This document shows, piece after piece, positions 1 through 6,396 of a DNA stretch of 36,083 bases. The position numbers and the translations under genes were made by a program. Each line of letters starts with the position of its first letter. The first letter of the stretch is position 1. Below the pieces are notes generated by a model. That model had not been told where the DNA came from. It ran no database searches and worked only from the letters and a program-made list of their open reading frames with translations. The DNA is taken from positions 1 through 36,083 of the IMG/VR virus record IMGVR_UViG_3300042889_000449. The stretch is one strand, 5' to 3'. This DNA comes from a virus.

Positions 1-934
1 TACACCCAAGAGTATCGGCTTCAGAAACAGTGTTAGATACCCAGTCTTGTAAAGCACAATTGAATAGCACCCGAGTATCATTAACAAGATTATAGTAGTC
101 ATTTTTGCTTAGATTATCATAGATCCGGAGTTTGCCTTCCGCCTCCATACGGCGGGCACGTTCCACATACTCAGGGTTATTGGATCGTAAAGGTCCACCT
201 GAGTATATGGCAAATTCACAAGGTTCGCTGGTGAGTTCGCTATACATTTCAATAAGGTCCATGAAGAAGCCAGGTTGCTTTTCCTGATCAAAACGAGCTG
301 CGAAGCCGACTCTGCGGGCACGTTGAACAAAGGGCGTGATGTTTTCCACGCCACCGATCCGCTCCAAGACTTCTGATTTGCCAAATGCAAGGCCGGAAAT
401 GTTGTAGATTGGAGCAGTCCATCCAGCGATGCGCATGTGCGCGACCATTTCCTCATTGGTTGCCAATACTGCACCCCCCGAGAAAGCCACCATTTCATTG
501 ACCATTTGTTCATACAAGTTCATCCACTTTGCCATACCCCACACATGCACAAAGTCATCTGGATCGATGGCCTGTGCCAAACAACGAACATAGATCCGGG
601 GACATTGTTCCTGTGGAATCTGATTCATGATGTAACCAAGACTTTCAAAGCCCGGTTGAAACATGTCTTCGAAGTAGATCACATCGTCACCAGTTACGTC
701 ACCGTTCTTCATGAGCTGAACCAAGTTCATCATTTGGCTCATGGCAAAGAAACTGCGCCCGTGTGCGTCTAACACTTGACCTACTGAGATGGCCTGCGTA
801 TTGTCGATAGTTGTGCCGGGCACATACACAACATCCAAGCCACGGCGGTCGAACACTCTGCGGTTCCACTCTGTGAGCTGTAGTGTGTATCGGGCTTCGT
901 AACTTTCCAAGCCCATGTAAAATAGTTTTCTCAT
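1..934 (-). CDS. GT4-like glycosyltransferase, C-terminus cut by window edge
   Basis: The frame opens at ATG 934 and runs 311 codons to the window edge without a stop, so the gene is incomplete. I translated it by hand. It resembles GT-B fold, family 4 glycosyltransferases: FAARFDQEKQPG at residues 211-222 matches the usual segment that opens the donor-binding half (GR-x-x-x-EK), and S304-E305-A306 near the end of what is visible matches the E-x-A-x-x-x-G region that binds the nucleotide sugar. The ATG overlaps the stop of the 73-aa gene upstream (TAATG), so the two are translationally coupled. It could glycosylate DNA, a virion protein or a host glycan; the sequence does not decide. Placement beside DpdA-like and replication genes makes a nucleic-acid role possible but unproven. 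Confidence 0.72.
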   Translation of the reverse strand, partial: MRKLFYMGLESYEARYTLQLTEWNRRVFDRRGLDVVYVPGTTIDNTQAISVGQVLDAHGRSFFAMSQMMNLVQLMKNGDVTGDDVIYFEDMFQPGFESLGYIMNQIPQEQCPRIYVRCLAQAIDPDDFVHVWGMAKWMNLYEQMVNEMVAFSGGAVLATNEEMVAHMRIAGWTAPIYNISGLAFGKSEVLERIGGVENITPFVQRARRVGFAARFDQEKQPGFFMDLIEMYSELTSEPCEFAIYSGGPLRSNNPEYVERARRMEAEGKLRIYDNLSKNDYYNLVNDTRVLFNCALQDWVSNTVSEADTLGC

Positions 935-1155
935 TAGAACCTTCCGGCAAAGCGACGAGTGTCTTCGTCCCACATGTTCTTGGCATTTTTGCCTTGTGAG
1001 TATTTGTTAAACTGTTGCCACGCATAACTCTTAAAATTGTACAAATCGGCCTCATTGTAACGGTAGCCATAGTCCTGACAGAACTCCAAGAGTTTTTCCA
1101 AGTCTTCTTGGATTTCAATCACGCGGGGATTAGATTTGTATGTAATTTTTGCCAT
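934..1155 (-). CDS. Conserved small phage protein of unknown function (73 aa)
   Basis: A short soluble protein beginning MAKITYKSNPRV, with a central run rich in acidic residues and aromatics (EFCQDYGYRYNEADLYNFKSY, split here as EFCQDYGY and EADLYNF). No enzyme motif is visible. A purine-rich GGAAAC lies 6-10 bases before the ATG. It sits between a 147-aa gene and the GT4-like gene and overlaps the latter by one base (TAATG), which supports it as a real gene in the same operon. From memory, similar short proteins occur in T4-like cyanophages, but I assign no function. Confidence 0.75.
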   Translation of the reverse strand: MAKITYKSNPRVIEIQEDLEKLLEFCQDYGYRYNEADLYNFKSYAWQQFNKYSQGKNAKNMWDEDTRRFAGRF

Positions 1156-1166
1156 TTTGTTTCCTA

Positions 1167-1610
1167 TTAGATAGCAATGTTGATATTGGGGCGGTGAGTT
1201 TCATATTTAATAAGGGCTCCATTTTCACCATCTTCAGAGACCTCAATCCAGACTGAGCGTCCGGGATACCTGCCAGCGATTTGCAAATACAAATCGTCCG
1301 ACATCATTTCACATGACTTGTAGTCAAGTTGGATGGTTCCTTCTTTGTAGAGCTTTTCGAGCCATCGCTTGAACTGGATGAATTCGATGTCTCTATCATT
1401 GTGTACAACATCAATCCACACCCGGAAGTGGAAGATATGACGGTGAGGAGTGCCAAGGAAACTAACATCATACTCATCGCCCGTCTTAAGGGCTGGATCT
1501 GTTGCGGCTGCTGGGTAGCAGTGGATTCCTTCTTTTTGGAAGGTGACCCAGATTTGTCTTTGAGCGGCATGCTTGATTCTTTCTACAGTGTCTCGTTCAG
1601 CTTGTATCAT
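1167..1610 (-). CDS. Conserved phage protein of unknown function (147 aa)
   Basis: I choose ATG 1610 (MIQAERDTVERIK) over an earlier in-frame start at 1643, because 1610 forms an ATGA overlap with the stop of the gene upstream. That is the coupling used throughout this operon. The protein is a compact alpha/beta type with conserved-looking stretches HRHIFHFRVWIDV, DRDIEFIQFKRWLEKLY, SCEMMSDDL and IEVSEDGENG. The paired histidines in PHRHIFHF recall pterin-type enzymes such as QueD, but the C/H/D/E set of that family is not present, so I do not claim it. It follows the DpdA-like gene and its 177-aa partner, so a link to base modification is possible by context only. Confidence 0.72.
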   Translation of the reverse strand: MIQAERDTVERIKHAAQRQIWVTFQKEGIHCYPAAATDPALKTGDEYDVSFLGTPHRHIFHFRVWIDVVHNDRDIEFIQFKRWLEKLYKEGTIQLDYKSCEMMSDDLYLQIAGRYPGRSVWIEVSEDGENGALIKYETHRPNINIAI

Positions 1611-2140
1611 TTGATTACTTCGTCCTTTGTGTATTGATCCCATGAGGTAAATGTTTTTCTATCCAGCAAATTATGCAGGCTGTGACACCATACTCCGGGG
1701 TTGGTTGCTTTGAAATCTTTGTCGTCCAGTTTGATTGTGGTATTGTAACCTAGCAGTTTGACGTAAGGTAGTTTTACAGATATCATTGGGATAAATTGTG
1801 ACTGTTCGCACAAACTGCCTTCAGCTAGGCCTTCCACAGCACTGACATCAAGATCTAGTGTACACCAATATCCTTTGTCCAACCACGGTTGAATCATGCG
1901 TTCCCACGCAGTCCAGGCTTCGGCATCATTGATAGTGGGATTTGGAAAACTTTGATTGGCACCAAAATAGATGTGTGTGATTGGTAGTTTTGATCGTGCA
2001 TCAATTTCGCCACGCTTCCAGTCAATATCCGATGCAGTTTGCAATCCTACCACAAACAATGTGCGGTGTCCAGCAACAGGGCTGGCCTCAACTTCTGTAC
2101 CTACAAAGAAGTTGGTGTCTGCGTGTCCTTGGCGATTCAT
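1607..2140 (-). CDS. Unknown protein coupled to the DpdA-like gene (177 aa)
   Basis: The start at 2140 overlaps the stop of the DpdA-like gene (ATGA), so the two are made from one message. The N-terminal GTEVEASPVAGHRTLFVVGL and the central GYWCTLDLDV look like buried strands of an alpha/beta fold, and ATNPGVWCHSLHNL near the end holds a Cys-His pair. There is no radical SAM Cys triad and no known catalytic signature that I can name. Tight coupling to a transglycosylase suggests it works with it, for example in substrate handling or as a partner subunit. This is inference from position. LAEGS inside residues 118-125 resembles the linker motif of the polyproteins in this phage but probably lies within the fold. 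Confidence 0.72.
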   Translation of the reverse strand: MNRQGHADTNFFVGTEVEASPVAGHRTLFVVGLQTASDIDWKRGEIDARSKLPITHIYFGANQSFPNPTINDAEAWTAWERMIQPWLDKGYWCTLDLDVSAVEGLAEGSLCEQSQFIPMISVKLPYVKLLGYNTTIKLDDKDFKATNPGVWCHSLHNLLDRKTFTSWDQYTKDEVIK

Positions 2141-3687
2141 TTGATTTGCTCACTTTCAAGCAGTTGTAATGCTTCTAATTGTAACTGGTCTTCGGGTTCT
2201 GTGTCAACTTCTGGTTGTTCGAAAGAGAACAGTGCGTTGAATTGTGTGCGAGCGTTTTTGGTCTTCTTACCTTTGAATCCTCGTGTGCCCACAATCTCCA
2301 TCCAATAACTATCATATGTTTCAATAATAGCGTCAGCAGTTTCTCGATCTGGTGCGGCAAAGATTGCTTCCACAATGTCTTCAAATCGAGCATAATCGCC
2401 TGTGCTACGGCGCATCATGGCAGGATGTTCACCTGCATCAAATCGTCGATTGGCTTCTTGCACAGCAGTTAGATGCATCCAAACATTGTGCCCCATCAGC
2501 AGTGCATATGAGAATGAATCCCATGATGTCTTGCCTTCTTTGCCAATCTTATTTAGGTCGCCGGGCTTGTAAATGCAAATATCTTTCATCTGAAACAAGT
2601 CACTTAGTGGGCTGTCTTCCCAGCGTGGATAGATTCCATCTGCTACTACGCCAGTTGACCACTTGCGTGTGTCTAGGCTGTATTTTTTATCGTCGGCACT
2701 AGGACCCATGCGATACGACCACTTTGAATCATGTTCAAATACATTTTCGTAATACACTTGTCCGTTGGCTGTGGCAAGGAATGGACTGGCACAATCAAAG
2801 GAGATAGTAAAAGCCGGGTTAACGTATTTTCTAACTGCTCGTTGAATTACGGTCAGTAGCACAGCCCATTCCAACTTTGATGTACCCAAGAAGTGCATCC
2901 AATCATGCACACCCTCTTGCAACAAATTATCATAACGCAAGGCTACCAGTCGTCTAAGCACCAAGTGAACATCGCACATGTTCTGTCCGCCCATTGACCA
3001 ACCATCAAAGTGCGTGTCTGGATACTTGACAGGATCACAGTATTCTTTCATGGTTTCGTACCATTGGTCCGCGCTACTATGATTGTCGCCTTGCAGTACA
3101 TTTAAAATCCTGGTGCCACCATTACGAATACCCTTACGATGTTTCATAAAGTATTCGTTGTTGAACTTAGTAGCATCTACTGCTTCTTGCAGTGTGGTAA
3201 TTTGACAAGCCTTGCTGGCTTTCTTGTCATGAATGACCCAGGTTGGAATATCAAGTGTCATGCAGTAATCAGAAACGTTATCCAGCCAGTTAAGCACAAG
3301 CTCTCGTTTCTTTTGAGCTTTGGCACAACCCGAGTTGGCCTTCCAATCACCTTCCCACAGGCCCTTGGCAATCTGGAAACCACCTGAATCTCCCAGAAGA
3401 AATGTGCCAGGCTCTCGGTTTCGTACCATGTCTTCCGACCAGTCTTGTTTTGAGAGATCGAGATTGGCATGGCCTCCAGACGCAAGTGACCAACGATACG
3501 GAAATAAAGCCTTGGTGGAGTTGAGCCAATTAAGCTGTTCCATATCTGTAAGGCCCTGTGGAAACCGTGCGGGATCTACATATTGTTCATTTCTTTGCTT
3601 GCCCACAAATGTGGAATAGAACCCGCTGATGGCCGGAAGGAACACGGCGTAGTCCGATTGCTTGGTAGTTAAGTTGTCTTGTGTCAT
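2137..3687 (-). CDS. dpdA: DpdA-like tRNA-guanine transglycosylase family protein (DNA 7-deazaguanine insertion)
   Basis: Members of the TGT superfamily swap a guanine for a 7-deazaguanine base; DpdA enzymes do this in DNA. This 516-aa protein has the family signatures: D100-S-G-G-F-Q (bacterial TGT has DSGGFQ with the first catalytic Asp), D146 in MTLDIP where TGT has a second substrate-binding Asp, SMGG at 231-234 in the glycine-rich base-binding position, and F297-D-C at the place of the TGT nucleophile (FDC; D298 here). The zinc-binding C-x-C-x2-C of bacterial tRNA-acting TGT is not visible afterwards, which argues against a plain tRNA enzyme. It is longer than bacterial TGT (about 380 aa). 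It overlaps a radical SAM gene upstream and a 177-aa gene downstream by ATGA. No queC, queD, queE or folE is in the window. Confidence 0.8.
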   Translation of the reverse strand: MTQDNLTTKQSDYAVFLPAISGFYSTFVGKQRNEQYVDPARFPQGLTDMEQLNWLNSTKALFPYRWSLASGGHANLDLSKQDWSEDMVRNREPGTFLLGDSGGFQIAKGLWEGDWKANSGCAKAQKKRELVLNWLDNVSDYCMTLDIPTWVIHDKKASKACQITTLQEAVDATKFNNEYFMKHRKGIRNGGTRILNVLQGDNHSSADQWYETMKEYCDPVKYPDTHFDGWSMGGQNMCDVHLVLRRLVALRYDNLLQEGVHDWMHFLGTSKLEWAVLLTVIQRAVRKYVNPAFTISFDCASPFLATANGQVYYENVFEHDSKWSYRMGPSADDKKYSLDTRKWSTGVVADGIYPRWEDSPLSDLFQMKDICIYKPGDLNKIGKEGKTSWDSFSYALLMGHNVWMHLTAVQEANRRFDAGEHPAMMRRSTGDYARFEDIVEAIFAAPDRETADAIIETYDSYWMEIVGTRGFKGKKTKNARTQFNALFSFEQPEVDTEPEDQLQLEALQLLESEQIK

Positions 3688-4679
3688 AGTACTCGTTTAA
3701 GACTCGATCCAATGGTTATGTGTTTATACGTTGAAATCTCAAGCAATTTTTGTACAGCCAATTCATGATTTGGATGTTGCTTATTGCCAATAACATCGTG
3801 GCTATCAAAGTCCTTGAAAGTATTCCAATTATCAATTTTACTAACTTCTCCTACAAACCCATACTCAAGACACATATTAGAAAAGTTTTCAAGATCATTA
3901 AAGTTTTTTGATTGTAACACAAATTTTAATATTACATTTATGTTTGGTCTACGGGTTTTAGATAACCAACTAAGATTATCCTGTAGTACATCAAACCGCC
4001 CAGGACGTCTGACTACTTCGTAAACATCTTTGCTACCAGCATCTACACTAATTTGAAATTCTCGAATGTTTGGTAATATATTACTGTCTGGTAATAATTT
4101 TTTCATCAACAATCCATTGGTAAAAAGTATAACATTTTGGATTGATTTTGGTTTCCAATTTAACACCAATGGGCGCATGATCAAACTGGCCAATGGATCA
4201 CCATTACCTGTCATAACAATTGACATTGGTTTTGTAAATTCATTGATCAGTTTAACAAAATGGTTAACCTGTGCAAGTTTATGTTCAAACACAGGGCCTT
4301 CAGTATAGTTAATAGCACCGACGCGACAACTTGGACAGGCCAAATTGCAACTATCATCAATGGCAAAATTAATTCTGTAGTGCGGTGTTCTTATATTTTT
4401 GTACCTAACACCGCACGTATCTACAGCACAATAGGTAAATTTACGATCCTTGACAGTTTGTTGTAGTTCCTGTGCTATAGGATTGTTCCAAATATCACTC
4501 AGTGATTCAAAATCAAGTATGTTGCCTACGCTGACCGGTAACCATGCATCACATATACATAAAAAACAATTTCCATCAAGATTGACAGTCAAAGTTTTAA
4601 ACGGAGCCCCACAGTCGTGTGCAATCTCAGTACTTCCTCTTGAATAACTTGAAAAAATAAAAGGATTTACTTGTATCAT
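3684..4679 (-). CDS. Radical SAM protein with an N-terminal SPASM-like cysteine domain
   Basis: This 331-aa protein has a radical SAM core with C111-x3-C115-x2-C118 (CNLACPSC), which binds the 4Fe-4S cluster that cleaves S-adenosylmethionine. Before it lie C23, C38, C41, C43, C84 and C89 around DGNCFLCICD and VGNILD...WNNP, wording typical of SPASM/twitch auxiliary-cluster domains. Those normally follow the core, so the order here is reversed. The substrate is unknown. The start at 4679 lies 3 bases after the clamp gene, and the stop overlaps the DpdA-like start (ATGA). That coupling suggests a role in making or modifying the base that DpdA handles, although SPASM relatives more often act on peptides or glycans. 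Confidence 0.78.
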   Translation of the reverse strand: MIQVNPFIFSSYSRGSTEIAHDCGAPFKTLTVNLDGNCFLCICDAWLPVSVGNILDFESLSDIWNNPIAQELQQTVKDRKFTYCAVDTCGVRYKNIRTPHYRINFAIDDSCNLACPSCRVGAINYTEGPVFEHKLAQVNHFVKLINEFTKPMSIVMTGNGDPLASLIMRPLVLNWKPKSIQNVILFTNGLLMKKLLPDSNILPNIREFQISVDAGSKDVYEVVRRPGRFDVLQDNLSWLSKTRRPNINVILKFVLQSKNFNDLENFSNMCLEYGFVGEVSKIDNWNTFKDFDSHDVIGNKQHPNHELAVQKLLEISTYKHITIGSSLKRVL

Positions 4680-4682
4680 CTA

Positions 4683-5405
4683 TTACTTGCTTTGTGCCGG
4701 TAAGATGTAGTTGTAAACAACAATACCTGAATCCACAGTGATCTTGGCAGCACCATCATCACTGATGCGAATGGTCTTGTCACCTGTGAGCGCCAAGATA
4801 CTCATGACTTGTTGGGCAGGCCAAGACCATGCACGTTTCAACTGACCATTCACGCCAGGATGAAACACAAAGTTGCCAGAGTGTGTGCTATGGTCACCAA
4901 AGAAAAACTTCAAGTCGCCGTTTTCAGTTTTGGCCTGGAAGTGTGGCTCTTCAGCATTGGCCTGTGCTTGCATACGCAATCGATTGATTGCAGCCACAGT
5001 GGGTTCAAATTCAATATGCCAGTTAACACCTTTGAACTTGGGCGTCTTGAGCTTTTCAGTCACAATTGCTTCGGCCATAAACCGATAGTTGTTTTTAAAG
5101 TCGCCCACAGCATTTTCAAAGTTGATGCCATCAGGTTCTCCACCTGCACGACGACTCAAGCTGAGTTTGGCATTTTCTTTGTACTCTTGCAAGTTCAACA
5201 GAATTTTCAACTTGCTCAAGTTTGGCATGCCAAATGTGCCCACAAAATCAGGATGTGGGTTTTTAAATTCACCTTCCACGACCACACTCATATCTTCGGC
5301 CAAGCCTACGATCTGTGTGGATTTGTCATCACCCACAATCTTGATCAAGTCAATGCAACCAAGGTCATGTGTGTGTTGTACTAAGTCTAATAGATAATCT
5401 CTCAT
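4683..5405 (-). CDS. 45: Probable sliding clamp (DNA polymerase processivity factor, gp45-like)
   Basis: The protein has 240 aa; T4 gp45 has 228. It has the look of a clamp: many short strands, a basic helix region NRLRMQAQ, FFFGDHSTHSGNFVF, and a C-terminal block ITVDSGIVVYNYILPA similar to the end of clamp subunits in other T4-like marine phages, as I remember them. Similarity to T4 gp45 itself is too weak to see by eye. The position, one gene after the polymerase on the same strand, is what a replisome component would show. The start at 5405 has a strong Shine-Dalgarno (CTTAGGAGTATACAATG), and a sigma70-like promoter lies just upstream at 5426-5454. In T4 the clamp also activates late transcription. 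Confidence 0.72.
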   Translation of the reverse strand: MRDYLLDLVQHTHDLGCIDLIKIVGDDKSTQIVGLAEDMSVVVEGEFKNPHPDFVGTFGMPNLSKLKILLNLQEYKENAKLSLSRRAGGEPDGINFENAVGDFKNNYRFMAEAIVTEKLKTPKFKGVNWHIEFEPTVAAINRLRMQAQANAEEPHFQAKTENGDLKFFFGDHSTHSGNFVFHPGVNGQLKRAWSWPAQQVMSILALTGDKTIRISDDGAAKITVDSGIVVYNYILPAQSK

Positions 5406-5425
5406 TGTATACTCCTAAGTGTTTA

Positions 5426-5454
5426 ATTATAACAGATGTATTTAGAATTTGCAA
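5426..5454 (-). promoter_or_regulatory. sigma70-type promoter of the clamp gene
   Basis: On the minus strand, TTGCAA (5449-5454) is followed after exactly 17 bases by TATAAT (5426-5431), a full match to the -10 consensus. Predicted transcription begins about 5419, giving a short leader that carries the AGGAG of the clamp gene. The -35 box abuts the stop codon of the methyltransferase-like gene. The spacer also contains CTAAATAC, which resembles the late-promoter element seen elsewhere in the window. Confidence 0.7.
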
Positions 5455-6396
5455 TCATTCTTGGCGAATTACTTTTGCCAGAACTTGCCCGCCACGCAAG
5501 CTACGGACTTCTCCGGGCTTGTGCATTTCAAACCAAGCAATGTCACCGGCACCGGTACATTGTTCGATAATTTTATAACCAAGATTTCTGGCTATTGTTT
5601 GTATCCGACTGCCTGGTGTGTAGCACATCCAAGCGTTTTCTACTGCCCCAACCCCGTACCAGTTGTCGCATTCATTGTAGGTAAACACCAATGCACCACC
5701 AGGCCGTAGTTTTTGGTATATTTCTGTAAGAAACTTTTCAATCATCTCAATGGGTTTCCAATTGAAATAGTTGTAGGCAAAAACTAGTCCAAATTGGTTG
5801 GATGGCAGTGCTGTAAAAATTTCTGTGTCTTTCCAGTCGTTGATCACATAAGGTCTCAGTCGCCGTTGATATTCTTGAGTGAACGGGCTCATTGCAACAT
5901 TAATCAATTCTCGATCATGATCCACAAGATACAGCGGATCCATAGGCACCATATCTTCTATAAATGTTTCGCGTCTGGCACCAAGAACCATACCGGGCAA
6001 TCTCCAATCGGTATAGTTTTTTATTGTGTTGCGCAGGCGTTCGTGATCGTCAAATTCAATATTCAATTTGCGATTGATCAAATGTTCTACTGTTTCAAAA
6101 CACATCTCTTGCTCGTATCTCTTCCAACTTTCTGCATAATATTCAGGGGCCAAACGATCAACGTCGTTTTGTAATTGTTGTTTTAGTGCCTGAAGTGATT
6201 GATCAAATTTACCAATAGAATGTTTGACACCTGCAAGTTTTTCATCAAGATCTGAGTTAGTGGAATGATATTGCAAGTCTCGATTTTTTACCGCGTGCAA
6301 AATGTTATCTAACTTGTCAGTTATATTACCATAAGAAGGATCCATGTCAGTGCTGTCTAACATGTTTAAGTATGCAACAACTTGGCTTAGCTTCAT
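5455..6396 (-). CDS. Methyltransferase-like protein between polymerase and clamp
   Basis: I place the start at ATG 6396 (MKLSQVVAYLNML), because it overlaps the polymerase stop (ATGA); an in-frame start at 6456 lies deep inside the polymerase gene. The 313-aa product has a helical, probably coiled-coil first third (DLDEKLAGVKHSIGKFDQ) and a class I methyltransferase-like second half: PLYLVDHDRELINVA resembles the motif that holds the SAM ribose (acidic residue after a strand), FGLVFAYNYFNW a motif IV strand, and LRPGGALVFTY the usual post-motif strand. The glycine-rich motif I is not clear. The target is unknown. The position inside the replication cluster suggests a DNA or nucleotide substrate, by inference only. 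Confidence 0.65.
   Translation of the reverse strand: MKLSQVVAYLNMLDSTDMDPSYGNITDKLDNILHAVKNRDLQYHSTNSDLDEKLAGVKHSIGKFDQSLQALKQQLQNDVDRLAPEYYAESWKRYEQEMCFETVEHLINRKLNIEFDDHERLRNTIKNYTDWRLPGMVLGARRETFIEDMVPMDPLYLVDHDRELINVAMSPFTQEYQRRLRPYVINDWKDTEIFTALPSNQFGLVFAYNYFNWKPIEMIEKFLTEIYQKLRPGGALVFTYNECDNWYGVGAVENAWMCYTPGSRIQTIARNLGYKIIEQCTGAGDIAWFEMHKPGEVRSLRGGQVLAKVIRQE

Noticed and set aside
699-1118. 139-aa minus-strand frame
   Set aside because: Out of frame with both the 73-aa gene and the partial GT4-like gene that explain the region and are coupled by TAATG.
1167-1610. QueD-like identity for the 147-aa protein
   Set aside because: Histidines are present, but the Cys and the full zinc His set of QueD are not in the right order.
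4809-5384. 191-aa open frame on the plus strand
   Set aside because: Antisense to the clamp gene; no start signal, and the Cys/Phe/His-rich composition is typical of a shadow.
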